DNA of 64,000 nucleotides from Adiantum capillus-veneris (GCA_014529385.2 CM043970.1:47891779-47955778); one strand, 5' to 3'. Positions 47,438 through 63,144 are shown, counted from the stretch's first letter. A program made the numbers and translations. The notes: generated by a model not told the origin, from the letters alone.

Positions 47438-50400
47438 GGCGACACAGTGTAGTGGAAGGAATAGCCAGAAAAATACGTGATGTGGAGAAGATGTCCTGTA
47501 GATGTATGAGGTACCACAAAGGTTAATTAGCCTTGCTAATTACATCGATTGTCCAAGTCAAAATCGATCCAAAATTTCAGCCGTACAGGTACTCGCTTTG
47601 AACACGTTGTAGCCGAATCGAGTGTAAGTGGTACTGCTTTCGACCGCATTAATTTGAGAAATACCGTCGCCAATGAATTCCCATAAAGTCAACGAATGTT
47701 TTGAGAATGCGGATGATATAACCTGTAACCCTTGTTTTTGGCACTGTAACAAAAAATGATACAGTTTACAACCTAAATTTCATCCAATTCCTACGTGGTT
47801 GTTCTAACACTAGAGCATAAGACAAGCAACCAAAAAATGCATGTGACCAATAGATGGCTTCTTATCACACCATGCCTCATATCAACTTGTATACTGCAAA
47901 GCTTTAGTGGGACAGCTGCTAAGTATGACATCCACTAGCCAAATAACATGTGGCCAAGCTTGGCTTTTGACCATACATCGTACTATCACCATAAGCAAAC
48001 TCTTTTTCTTTTAAGCAACACTATATTGTTAAGGTGTATAAGGCAATGTACATTGGTGTTTTATCCCACGACCAGCCAAAAATGTTGCAAACTCCTTTAA
48101 CATATACTCCCCCCCTCCCCTGATCAGAATGGAGGATGCCCATAGTACAACCAACTACATTTTAGTCTGCAATAGAAACTATTTGAGGCTACAAACATCA
48201 CTACGAACAAGCTACAAATTGTGAGGTGCCCTCACTAAATCACCTTTCAAAAATTTAGGAGGATGTATTTTTTTCAAAATATAGCCTTCACAAACATGCT
48301 TAGATGGTGCCTCCAAAGGGGTAAATGAGGCCCTCATGGACCCACTCTATATAGATTAAGACATGTCCCTTGGGAGGTGGAAATCCTTTGAAAACCCCCT
48401 CTTTATAACTAGTATATGGTAATTTATGACTTGCCCTTATTATGCTTATAAGAAATAAGTTGAAAGACCTGTTATACCCATAATTTTTTGTACATTAGAG
48501 AGTGGGAAGGAAGTGCTATTAATTAGAGTAATTACAATCTTTTCAACTCTGGAAGTTTGATAAGAGGCATTGTTGGTGTAAGTGGTCTAGTATTCCCATA
48601 AGAACAACATGAAGGGAAGTGAACAAGAGACTTTTAGAACAATTTGCTTTGTAGCACCACTGTCAAAATACCACACATGTCAATCTGTAGGCACAATCAT
48701 GCATGCATCACAGACAAAAGGGTCATACTGGCACTACACACTAAAAGCCCATTTTGCATCAGCAACAATGTTTGTAAAGTATGCAATGGCTCGGGGGTGC
48801 CTATATAAAGGGAGTAGATGGGTGAAGAGTAGGGGTTCATATGTCCTCTGGTCTCAGATCCTACATACCACCTTAGCTACCCTTGGCCTTACAATGAGTG
48901 TATGTATCTTAACACAGTCTATTAGAGTGGAAGGGACCCTCATAAAAATTGCTCCACACCATGAATAAACCAAACTCGCTAAGATCCTAGACCATGTTGT
49001 TTACCCTTGTAACTCCATGTTCCATTGAAGAGAACGATCTCTAACCTTGTAGTAATGTGATCTTCTCAATAGGTTTGACAAAAGAATCCACTATGCCTTA
49101 AGGTTGATCTTAATTCCAATATTTTGAAAGAGCTTATACATGGAAGGAAAAAAAAAGTAGGTACCATGCATACTAACTCATAATTCTTCTTGTGCGTGCT
49201 ATCTTATAGCTATGCATGACCCTATCACTTCATATCATTCGTTGAATTTTGTAGAGAGAACTTACATGAAAACAGGGGTTGAACCACATCTTCCACAAAA
49301 ACAACATCTCAAAAAGTTAAGAAATGTTTTGGGAATGCGGATGATATAACCTATAGCCCTTGTTTTTGTCACTGTAACCAAAAGATACATTCGACAACGT
49401 AAATTTTATTCAATTTCTAAGTTATCAGCAAGCTACAAATTGTGAGTAGCCCGAAAAAAATCACCTTTTAAAAACATAGGAAGATGTATTTTTTTCAAAA
49501 TATAGCCTTCACAAACATGCTTAGATGGTGTCTCCAAAGGAGGAAATGAAGCCCTTATGGACTTAAGACATGCCCTTTGGGAGGCGAAAATTTTAAACCC
49601 CCCTCTCTTTATGACTAGTATATGGTAATTTATGACTCCCCCTTATTATGCTTATAAGAATTAAGGTGAAAGACTTGTTATACCCATAATTTCTTATACA
49701 CTAGAAAGTGGGAAGGAACTGCCATTAATTAGAGTAATTACAATCTTTTCAACTCCCAAAGTTGGATAAGAGGCATTGTTGGCACAAGTGGTATGGTATT
49801 CCCATACAAACACCATCCATAAAAGTGAGCAAGTCACTTTGTAGCACAATGTGCTTTGTAGAACCACTCGCAAAATACCACACATGTCAATCTGTAGGCA
49901 CAATCATGCATGCATCACGGACAGAAAGTTCATACTGGCACTACACACTAAAAGCCCATTTTGCATCAACAACAATATTTCCAAAGTATGCAATGGCTCA
50001 AGGGTGCCTATATAAAGGGAGTAGATGGGCAAAGAGTAGTGGTTCATATGTCCTCTAGTCTCAGACCCTACGTAGTACCAGCTCAGCTACCCTTGGCCTT
50101 ACAATGAGTGGATCTATCTTAACACACTCTATTAGAGTGGAAGGGACCCTCATAAACTTTTCTCCACACCATGACTGAACCAAACTCCCTGAGATCCTAG
50201 ACCATGTTGCTTTCCCTTGTAACTACATATTCCATTGAAGAGAACGATCTCTATCCTTGTAGTAATGTGATCTTGTCAATAGGTTTGACCAAATAATCCA
50301 CTATGCCTTAAGGTTGATCTTAATTCCCACATCTTTGAAGAACTTATACATGGAAGGAAAAAAAAGTAGGTACCATGCGTACTAACTCATAATCCTTCTT

Positions 50401-50893
50401 GTGAGTGCTATCTTATAGCTATGCATGACCGTATCACTTCATATCATTCCATGAATTCTGTAGAGAGAACTTAAACATGTATCGTACATGAAAACAAGGG
50501 CTTAACCACATCTTCCACAAAAACAACATCTCAAAAAGTCAAGAAATGTTTTGAGAATGCGGATGATATAACCTGTAACCTTTGTTTTTGGCATTGTAAT
50601 TAAAAAAGATACATTTGACAACCTAAATTTCATCCAATTCTTATGTTGTTGTTATTACACTAGAGCATAAGCTAAGCAACCAAAAACATGCAAGTGACCA
50701 ATAGATCGCTTCTTATCACACCATGCCTCATATCAACTTGTATACTCAAAAGCTTTAGTAGGACATCTGTTAAGTATGACATCGTCTATCCAAACAACAT
50801 GTGGCAAAGCTTGGCTTTTGACCATACATCGTACCATCTCCATAAGCGAACTCTTTTTCCTCTTAATAACACCATTTTTTTGAGGTGTATAAG

Positions 50894-51127
50894 CTCGAGA
50901 AGGTCACCTAAGAAAAATGTAACATATCACGTGAGTTCAATAAAAGTGTATTGAAAGCTTTTGAAACTTACAAAAATATATATACTGAAGGATACTATTT
51001 TTTCAAGTTTGAAAAAGACTTAGAGGTTTTAAAAGAAAAGGGTACATTAATTCACAAATAAGGAATTTTACAAACATGTTTTGAACGCATGTGATATGGT
51101 AGTTTCACACATAGTGAAACCCCCGAG
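50894..51127. mobile_element. hAT-like MITE, copy C, with perfect 8-bp target duplication
   Basis: A 234-bp element with ends CTCGAGAAGGTCAC and, reversed, CTCGGGGGTTTCAC. It is flanked by tgtataag on both sides (50886-50893 and 51128-51135). The empty site, gaggtgtataaggcaatg, exists in the sister units (about 37198, 39166, 41192, 48032), which proves the insertion and its exact borders. An 8-bp duplication points to the hAT superfamily. Confidence 0.92.
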
Positions 51128-51984
51128 TGTATAAGGCAATGTATATTCGTGTTTTATCCCACGACCAGCCAAAAATGCTTCAAATTCCTTTGACATATAC
51201 TCCCCCCCTCCCCGGATCAGAATGGAGGGTGTCGATAGTACAACCAGCTACATTTTCAATCAGCAACAAAAACTATTTGAATCACATAAAAACTTCAAAC
51301 TTATCCTTCAACAGACATTCCCTTGCATGCCATGAGTAATCATCAGTGAAAGTCATGAAGTATAGATAGTTACAGAAAAAAGGAGTGTGCATTGGGCTAC
51401 ACGCATCAATATGAACAAGCTACAAATTGTGAGTAGCCCACACTAAATCACCTTTCAAAAAATTAGGACGATGTATTTTTTTCAAAATATAGCCTTCATA
51501 AACATGCTTAGATGGTGCCTCCAAAGGGGGAAATGAGGCTCTGATGGACCCACTCTATATAGATTAAGACATGCTCCTTGGGAGGCGAAAAGTCTTCAAA
51601 CCCCCCCTCTTTATGACTATTATATGGTAATTTATGACTCTGCTTATAAGAACTAAAGTGAACGACTTGTTATACCCATAATCTTTTGTACATTAGAGAG
51701 TGGGAAGGAACTGCCATTAATTAGAGTAATTACAATCTTCTCAACTCCCAAAGCTAGATACGAGGCATTGTTGGCGCAAATGGTCTAGTATTCCCATATG
51801 AACAACATCAAGGGAAGTGAACAAGTCACTCTTAATGTGCTTTGTAGCACCACTGTCAAAATACCACACATGTCAATCTGCATGCTCAATCATGCATGCA
51901 TCATGCACAGAAGGGTCATACTAGTACTACACACTAAAAGCCCCTTTTGCATCAGCAAAAATATTTGCAAAGTATGCAATGGCT

Positions 51985-52814
51985 TCATTCGAAGAAAATT
52001 CAGTTTCTTTCTTACATGCCACTTTAGCCTTTAGCTGAGGACATTGCTTTATCAGATGATCAACAAATCTATAGTAGCTGGAATGCAAGTTTTTCTTTCC
52101 TCTTTCAATTGATCTACCATAGGCGTTGCTAGTATGGGAGGCATTGTTGTCATAGATGGCTTGCTACCTAAAGATGGAACGTAGCAACATTGTTATTGCT
52201 ACCTCTTCTTTATATAGCAACAAAAGCTTGATCCATAGCACATTGCTTGGCCCTGTTTTTTCTTGACATATCCTCTTGTAGTAGCAAACTAACCAACACA
52301 TCAATTTTAACAGCATTATACTTGCCCTCTGCAATAAACCTCCAAGTAGAAGCAAAAGTGCGATACGAATCTGATAATGCATCTAGGATAGTTTGCAGAA
52401 GTGATTGGTCGAGGATGACTTTACTTGTAGCAATGAGTTTCTTATTGATATCTTTAATTTCAGGAATAAAAATATTCATTTCGTCTTCCTCATGCATGAC
52501 CTTTGATTCTAGTTGTTTGCGGAGAAACGATATTTACTGATTGTGACCGACATACAAGCCATCTAGAATGTTCCAAGCCTGTTTTGATGTTTTTCCTGAA
52601 AGTGAAGAGTAATGGTGCGCTTGACAGACAACGTAATCAATGCACGCACCGACACATCTCTACTATCCCAACAAGCCAATTCAGCTATAGATAAAACAAC
52701 ACTAGCACTAGGAGCACACAGCTTGGAGATGGAGAAGAAGCTCAAGGCACACAACAGAGAATGTATTACTTGGTGTGCAACTACAAGATAAGATAGCCCT
52801 AGAGTGATGGGCAT
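51985..52814 (-). pseudogene. Copia Gag at the right end of the array
   Basis: The frame 52497-52210 gives KKLIATSKVILDQSLLQTIL and DALSDSYRTFASTWRFIAEG, typical of the UBN2-type Copia Gag. The frame 52814-52563 is an upstream piece, with ALITLSVKRTITLHFQEKHQ. Nearer 52080-51985 is YRFVDHLIKQCPQLKAKVAC leading to YFANI, which is where the array units break off. Frameshifts near 52520 and 52200 separate the pieces. This is the intact-order continuation of the Copia text in unit 7. Confidence 0.78.
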
Positions 52815-53930
52815 ATATACAAAGCACCAGGGAGGGGGAGGGGGGCGGGGGGGATCTTCTAGTGAGGAAAAAATGTGTCTATAGCAATCCTAAGTGTGTT
52901 TGCACACATCACTACCATATACATGGTAGCATCGAGCTGGTTGAAAATTCAAATTCATTGGTTTGAAACCAAGGTAGAACTGAAAATGGTTGAAAAATAT
53001 TGCAAGAATTTGGAGAGATTCCAGCTAAAAGAAATGTTTCCAAAATCGTTCAGACATATTGAGATCTAAGAGGTTAGTCTATTCAATCATATACAAAGGA
53101 TTAAGTTCAAGAGACAAACCTATTCAAACATGCACAAAAGATGAAGGTCTAGAAGCAAGGCTCTTTGAAATCGTACATTAGGGCAATTTATGAGAGGCCG
53201 CTTTGAAATTAAAAATTGCCGATTAAGAGCAAAACAAAATGGGCAGAACCCTGCCTGGAGTTTGAGAAGAACAGTGTACAAATAGTAAAAACTAGCTCAA
53301 ATTTTAAAAGTCTTCTTTCAGGCAAACCATACAAAGGAATTGCGAAGACGGTTTTTCTCAATCACGTAAGGGTTTTTGTCCTATACAAGCCACGACACTA
53401 TATGGCACGGAGTGTTAAATGAACCCCGAGCGGTGGGATCGATGACAGATACCAAATGCATGAAAATCTCGAGACGAATGAACAAAATTGCACATGCTGA
53501 CCTACTTCACTCATAACTCGAGTTCGACCTCCTAACTTGCCTACTGAAAAACTGGTGCCCTATCTACATGCACGTGTGGGTTTTCTTGCTCCCATTGCCA
53601 CTCCGCATTCTTATAAGTTCCAAGCAAAAGTAAATTGGAACGAATCCGACGAATGTGACAAGTCGCTATAACTTGCTTCACTTCAGCGAGGTCTATCCCA
53701 TTGCTTGGGTTTCATTCAAGGCCCCACGGTATAGCCTATAGTGCTGATGCTCTACTACGAGGCAGATAAACATCGATTTAAAAAAGGTTCCCACAGCTAC
53801 CTGATAGAGACCTCAATGTAAAAACCCCAAGCCCAAGGTACACTACATTTTACATTATGGGCAAGTAGCCTGTCTACGGCTCTTCTTTGAAGGTGAAACC
53901 CAGCAGAGCTTGATCTCCGCATTTTGGGCG
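52815..53930. other. FDH upstream region: no other gene; G-rich run and repeat remnant
   Basis: 52830-52853 is a four-run G tract (possible quadruplex). 53393-53445 resembles 58825-58880 beyond the FDH gene. A weak TATA-like atttaaaaaa sits at about 53776, 155 bases before the FDH ATG. Two tiny upstream reading frames precede it: atg-taa at 53816 and a four-codon frame at 53857-53868. The transcription start cannot be placed from sequence alone. Confidence 0.5.
52830..52853 (+). other. Potential G-quadruplex motif
   Basis: Four G runs (3, 5, 6 and 7) separated by single bases, the densest such motif in the window. Confidence 0.7.
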
Positions 53931-57423
<3,493 letters not shown>

Positions 57424-57505
57424 AGTGTCCAAGCTGGAGGGATAGGAAGCAGCAGGGTAAAAAATAAGATCCATTCAAGGACTTGTAAGTGAAGATGGGT
57501 TGGTG

Positions 57506-57511
57506 AATAAA
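57506..57511 (+). terminator. Likely FDH polyadenylation signal
   Basis: AATAAA lies 83 bases after the FDH stop codon, a plausible 3' UTR distance. The true cleavage site is not visible. Confidence 0.55.
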
Positions 57512-58824
57512 TCTTATTGAGAAACCTGAAGTATAGGATTTGGACCGAATCTTTTGGGCACTTTATAGCATATTTCTGGCGAAATTATCTTCCAACATCA
57601 CAAAAACTTGGAAATTTTGGGCTTATCTTATAAAAAATGAGTTTGTAGACTGAGCCGAATGATCCTAAAGACCCTTTAAAAGTAGCTGTTGGTGCCATAA
57701 ACAGCCCCCTTTTTTTTTCCTTTGGGAAACGTAGTCCATTGGCCACCTTGATGTACATATCTAGCCATCCGGTTAAATTTCGAGCACTCAATGCCATGTG
57801 GAATAAGCGAATATGCTCCGATTCCTCTGATCCTGAACTTTGAAGGGTGTTTGCTTGTGCCACGTAGGCACGAGCACTCGAAATCTATCACCGCCCCATA
57901 TCTAGTTGCACTAGCACTCGCCTCTGTTTTTTTGCTCTCGCTCTGTTCTTGCAACCTATGAGATATTTCAGTGAACAATAAGAAAGAAATGAAGAGAGAC
58001 GGTTTCCGATGAAAATCAAAAAGGCAACAACAGTTCAATGATTTGGAGCTCACCAACTGAAGCTCACTATATAAGAGTTCATCAAGTAAAATCACTTGGC
58101 TTTTGAGTCGCTTCTTCTTGCCTTTATCACAAGACTTCTCAGTTTTATTGTGGTTTGTATAAGAAGTAGCTATGACAGAGGATTTTTACTCCCCCGAGGC
58201 CCACCAGCTTGCTGTGATAGAGGCTCTTTTCCCCTTGCGGCCTAAAAAAGTAGCTACGACAAACCTGCTACTTGCTCCGCCCCATTCTTTCCACAGCCAT
58301 CTCCCATCTTAGATCTGAATGTAGCAGTCTGGTTCTTATTTCTAGATCATCAATCCAATCCTTCACTAACCCCATCACAAAGAAAAGCTTTGAATTTATG
58401 CAGGCACCATGGAATACGAGACTTACCGACGCTACGGGTATCGAATCTGACATAGGAGCAGTGAATCATGCAGTTGCAAAGAGCTAAATCTCCCACAAAA
58501 AAATCATCAAAATAGGAGATCATTACTGACGTCTCTCAAAAATCCCGAGGGCAAGTGTAGTGGTGCACAGGAAACAAAGCCATGGATGTTGCAGTGGGAG
58601 TTAGTTGAGTCTGGTGCGTGGAGCTTGAGGGCGTCCGTTCGGATATGAGGAAACTGATTACGGGCATCTTGCATAGGACCAGGTTTCCCATGTGCCTTCT
58701 CACCATCTACAAATACAAAGCTACTTTAAACCTTTTAAATCACTTCCCAAAGTAATTGCAAATAATTGCATCAGCAATTACATATTTATTAATAACAAAA
58801 ACTGATTCTTGTCTACTCTCCTGA
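57512..58824. other. No supported gene downstream of FDH
   Basis: Minus-strand frames at 58095-57676 (139 codons) and 57863-57585 overlap in different frames and show no motif. The composition is not clearly coding. I left them unassigned. Confidence 0.5.
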
Positions 58825-58880
58825 GCACTATATACCACGGTGTCTTGAATGAACCCCAAGTAGCTGGATCAATGAAAGGG
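58825..58880. repeat. Repeat also found upstream of FDH
   Basis: gagcactatataccacggtg and tgaatgaacccc here resemble 53393-53445 (cactatatggcacggagtg, then aaatgaacccc), in the same orientation on the other side of the FDH gene. Confidence 0.6.
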
Positions 58881-59100
58881 GAAGTGAGGCACGATCGTCA
58901 TGGCTTTTTTGATCTGTCCGATAGGTCCGAGTTTACTTTAAGTTTATTTTGGCCTGGGCCGGTTTATGTTTTAGGGAATTGAAGTAGGGAGGGGGATAAG
59001 GAAACCCACATTGGTGCGTGGATAGAACACTAGGTATCCAATCACAAGAAGTTTTGGACAAATTCTCACAATAATTCCCACATTATGACGTACCTCAACA

Positions 59101-59246
59101 TCATGAGCTTTTGTGAGGGAGGCACGGCATACCTAGCTAGGTACGATTGGGGGCAGGGGACCGCCGGCCCCCCACGGGGCTGGCGGTCCCCTGCCCCCAA
59201 TCGTACCTAGCTAGGTATGCGGTGCCTCCCGAACAGGAGCTCATGA
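59101..59246. repeat. 146-bp inverted repeat (71-bp arms, 4-bp loop)
   Basis: The arms 59101-59171 and 59176-59246 match at 65 of 71 positions around loop ccac. The inner roughly 45 bp, containing acctagctaggtacgattgg, have one mismatch. The arms are GC-rich. The right-arm sequence recurs at 60501-60575. Confidence 0.95.
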
Positions 59247-60340
59247 TGTTTTGTATTGTATGAAAAACACTGAAAAAGGCTCCCTTTTCCTACATGAGAA
59301 AATTTCTAAATCTTCTTGTGAATGAGCAGGTAAGCGGTTTGAAAACTTGAGTCGCGAGGGGGCAGGTCAATGTCGATGATTTTTTTTGAGCCCTTACTTT
59401 GCCTCAAGATCCGTGCACTTTATGGCCTGTTGTATATAGTGTCAAGGCTATGTCTCCTTCCTTGATGTTAACACTCGTTGATCTCCAAACTAAGATGTCA
59501 TTTGAGGGTGTAGATTGCATGGATGACCCTGATTTTCTCATGCATGAAAGTCTTTAGTCATAAATAAAATTGAAATTTGACAGTCCAATATGTGAATTTT
59601 TGTACTTGATGCAGACCATCCTCAGCCTGTAGCATCTGAATGAGTTTTGCAAATGCGAGTGGCTAGCCCCCAAAATCAACCTCCCAGCTTAGAGAGTTAC
59701 CCTATCACCATAGCTTTAGTCTCTATCATTCCTCCAAGCCGAAAGTCGTTGAGGTGTTTTAAGCTCAAGGGTGCAACTGTCGTCTCTTTCCCTTTCGTTT
59801 ATTTTGTACCCCCATATTTCCTCTGTTTTGTTTTGGGGAGACGACGAGCGGTACCCATCCCGAGGTCCGAAAACAAAAACTAGTTCAAGCATTCTATAGA
59901 AACATGCATTTGGGCAGAGCTTCATGACATGGCTACTATTGGGGATCAGACTAATAACATCAACCTAAGTCACGCTCGTTTGGAGGTTGATGTTGCTAGT
60001 CTGATGACGCTCGTTTGGTAAGGGTGACTCATGGCAGCTGGAACTCCAAACTCTATATGTAATGGTGAATGGATGACCAGCAGTAGCAATGGGAGCTCCT
60101 TGGGCAAAGCAGGTAGAGGAGCGGTGTCAGATAAATGGGATGGTCGTGCATATACAATAGCTGGGGGGTGGTGGCGCAAGACTCAGCTTCAGCCGCAGGC
60201 GGAACTGAGGATGGTGACACTACCTAGCTTGTGCAAAAGTATGCACAAATGATGCTAAGAGGAGCTACAACTGCTAAGAGGATAGAGAGTTCCATTCTGA
60301 TAAGTATGGAGTGTCATAAGCTCATATGATGCGAGGGAGC
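59247..60340. other. No supported gene; short Copia remnant
   Basis: 59294-59325 on the plus strand reads FLHEKISKSSC, the same peptide as in the minus-strand Copia piece at about 60470, as part of a larger inverted duplication. Other frames (59647-59883, 60031-60252) show no motif. Confidence 0.5.
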
Positions 60341-61028
60341 TTAAGCAAGCAGCATGCAGCCATTTTGGATAAATTCAAGGTCGACACTTTCATCTATAAG
60401 CTCACTAACAGAAATGAGATTATTTGCAAGACTAAGAACATAATACACATTATATACACAAGAAGATTTAGAAATTTTCTCATGTAGGAACATCCGCACC
60501 TCGGGGCCGGCGGTCCCCTGCCCCCAATCGTACCTAGCTAGGTATGCAGTGCCTCCCTCACCGAAGCTCATGACGTTGAGTTAAGTCACAATGCGGGAAT
60601 TATTGAGAGAATTTGTCCAAAACTTCTTGTGTTAGGGATCGTCGACTTGCAACCATCGGAGAGTTGGATCTCCACATCTTCTCCAAAAGAGACCTCTAAT
60701 GCATGGGTAAGTGTATGTTTGTGTACCACTCTTTTTGATAAGTCACTTGGTGAGTAGCACATGTGTCAAGGAGCCATGTATATGATGACCAATTATTCAT
60801 TATAGGAGTAGCATACGATTGTAGAAGAGCATAGTAGGTATCATCTTTGTCAAGTGAGCTTGAGCCCACCGATGTTCGCCACATGAGGATATGAATTTCC
60901 AATGTATAGTGGTTGGTTTGCCCCTTGACGATACTATAGTTGAACAAGAATGGGATGAGAATGTTGTTGTTGATGACTTCATCGCTTACACTATAAGAGG
61001 AAAAATTGAGAACCGCCCCTATTATCAC
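60341..61028 (-). pseudogene. Copia protease-region fragment
   Basis: The frame 61028-60696 ends with SYTWLLDTCATHQVTYQKEW, the Copia protease active-site region (normally DSG/DTG-A). Here it reads D-T-C, so it is inactive. The frame 60571-60341 carries VRMFLHEKISKSSCVYNVYY and then ANNLISVSELID, which normally follows the protease in Copia. Between them, 60501-60640 is foreign sequence: the arm of the 59.1-kb hairpin plus its flank. No RT or integrase nearby. Confidence 0.75.
60501..60640. repeat. Third copy of the hairpin arm with flank
   Basis: ggtcccctgcccccaatcg, tacctagctaggtatgc and the following agctcatgacgttgagtt match the right arm of 59101-59246. The continuing flank (gaattattgagagaatttgt, then aaacttcttgtg) is the inverted copy of 59045-59100. 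Confidence 0.85.
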
Positions 61029-63141
61029 GGAATAACGAATGAAAAGGAGGAGAGAAAAAATTGTGTCGGCAGTAATAAAAGCGGCAATGATTTGTCAGCA
61101 ATATGACGACAATAATCGCGGGTATATATCTGCGACTATTACCGTGTCTATTACCGCAGATATTATTGCTATGTGTCTATTAAAAAAAAAGTTGCTCATT
61201 TGGGCCACCCAACTTTGGATGGTCCAAATGAATACCTTTAATTTTGACCTGCATAAAACAATTGAAATATCAATTGCTCTTTGAAAAAATGTGCTAAAAA
61301 AAAAACCAGTAGAATTCAAATATATCTTATTGTGACAATTTAAAGTGCAAAAGATCAATAATTTAAAAAAATTACAAATAAGATGAATACATATGCTGAT
61401 AGAGTTTTTCTTGTGTCACATTGGGACTTTAAAGAGAGAATTGCAAATAATTTTCTATATGTTCAATTCTTTCTCCTCATCATCGTCGTCCAGAGGTTCA
61501 TGCATTTGATCACCCTGACTTTACATTAACCAAAATCAAATTAAACAAATGAACGACTCAAAACGATTAATACAATATAATTTGTTTAAACTTACTGCCT
61601 GTAGAGATTCGATCGTTGAGTCGAATTACTTGCGAGAGATGATGGTTCTCCAACAATCATCATCAAGTATCGAATTCTGTGTGCTGTTCTCTATACTTAA
61701 CCATCTCTCTGATCGGGCGACTCAGAGTGATATTTTTCTAAGTTAGAAATAAAAAATAAAACTCATAAATTAAGACATTTGTTGTACAGTTTAAGCTCCA
61801 TTTAAAAAGACTTAAATATTTATCATTCCAACCATAGTATGTAGGAGTTTATATGGCACGAGCTTCGTGTTGTTGTCTATAGGACGAGTCTAATTTTCCT
61901 ACATGTTCCACTCCCACTTCGCATATGCCATATTGCCTCTGTGATAGCTCCTGTCTGAATTTGCAACCTGGTTGGTCGCTGCGTGTCGTACACTTGATTG
62001 CTTGTTTTTCAAAAATGTTTTAATGTAGTCCTCCAACCACTATGCTGAAAAATGCTCATTGGGGGTATTTGGAAATTGAACATGCAACGCTTCCTCGATG
62101 TAGCGTGTATGATCGGGTTGCTGGTCTCTAAAATTTATAAAATAATTCTTATACGTCGAGTATATAAAAATATGAAGATAGTGTCGAAATGCTGTGTCCT
62201 GTATTGTCCCAAAGTCCACTTTGTCATCGTACTTTACTCTATAGTAGCACCCATGCGTGTCTGGCACACGGGTGCATGTCATCCTCTACGTCTGGGGACG
62301 GCATGTTCTGAAATAGGGAGACTTCGTCCCCTCCACTACCAAAACAAACGAAGCAACAAGATCCCCCGCCGCTCCGCCTCTCTCGACGCTCAAAGAAGTG
62401 TGTCGACGATGCTCGGATGAAGTAAGAGTGGAATAGACTGGCATGGGGCCCTCCGATGGAAGGGGAGTGAGACCCTGCAATGGAAGGGGAGTAGGTCGGT
62501 AAGAAGAGACCGTAGAAGGAGGTGTCGTCGATGTGAGGCTCTAAACGTAAGGAGACCCTCCCTGGCTGTCCCATGGCGTGGTCTACTGAGAAAGATCGTA
62601 GGCCGCAAGCTGCTTCAGAGTGTAACAGCCAAACAATCCCTCCATCAAATGGCGGTACTCATCCCGTAAAGAGAGTGCTTGCTGGAGGTCTGTATCTACC
62701 ACCAATGGAGGAACGTGAGTAGATGGACCGACCCCTAACATAGGTGTAGGAGAGCCATGCTTGCAAATAACAAAGATAAACCTACACTCATGCTCATAAA
62801 AAACTAGTTATGGATAAGCTTAATTTAAATGCTTGGACTTACCCCTCAAGACTTGGATCCACTAGAAACAATGTCCACCGTGGATGGGAGCCCACCTGGA
62901 TGTAAACCAACCAAAAGAAGAATGTGATGGTTACTCCCCAACAGATGGTCTCTCGTGTGACATCTTCATTAAAGGTTGATGAGTATCATGACCTAGCGAT
63001 ATATCTAATTTGCATACCTATACATGTCTATATACAATCCTCTCTCTACTCCTAAACATATGTATACCTAAATCTAAATATACGTATCCATCTACCTCTT
63101 TATATCTCTCTATATCTACATCTTTCCTCTCTATATCTACC

Positions 63142-63144
<3 letters not shown>
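61029..63144. other. No recognised gene
   Basis: A stretch with cggcaataa/cggtaata-like text at about 61070-61165 may be an inverted-repeat transposon remnant. Frames at 62052-62420 and 62574-62239 overlap on opposite strands in GC-richer DNA, with no motif. Confidence 0.45.

Larger units (their letters stand above)
42506..47680 (-). mobile_element. Ty3/gypsy chromovirus inserted in array unit 5 (5' LTR lost)
   Basis: On the minus strand the order is gag (47437-46176), protease, RT, RNase H, integrase and chromodomain (to 42670), then polypurine aaggggggag and a short 3' LTR (42506-42658). Array sequence resumes at about 47680-47697 with about 70 bases of the unit missing. No LTR occurs there. 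A primer-site-like tggcgacggtatttc at about 47660-47676 lies where the leader would start. So the 5' LTR is gone, by deletion or incomplete insertion. Frames are much better kept than in 1-1699/34188-36348, so this copy is younger. Confidence 0.85.
36244..51984. repeat. Head-to-tail array of seven gypsy-LTR/Copia units
   Basis: Seven units start at about 36244, 38069, 38679, 40005, 42030, 48790 and 49998. Each begins with the TATA-bearing half of the gypsy LTR (ctcaagggtgcctatataaa...ccttggccttaca). A shared spacer follows, then minus-strand Copia sequence in the order integrase, pre-integrase zinc region, protease. Each unit ends at gcaatggct, and the next LTR half starts there. Units 2, 3 and 6 have internal deletions. 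The left flank continues into the gypsy element and the right flank into Copia Gag, as expected if one junction segment was duplicated repeatedly. Confidence 0.85.

Noticed and set aside
57585-58095. Minus-strand frames of 92 and 139 codons downstream of FDH
   Set aside because: They overlap in different frames and show no recognisable domain, splice signals or repeat homology.
62052-62608. Overlapping frames of 72-122 codons on both strands
   Set aside because: GC-richer sequence gives fewer stops by chance. No motif, and frames conflict.
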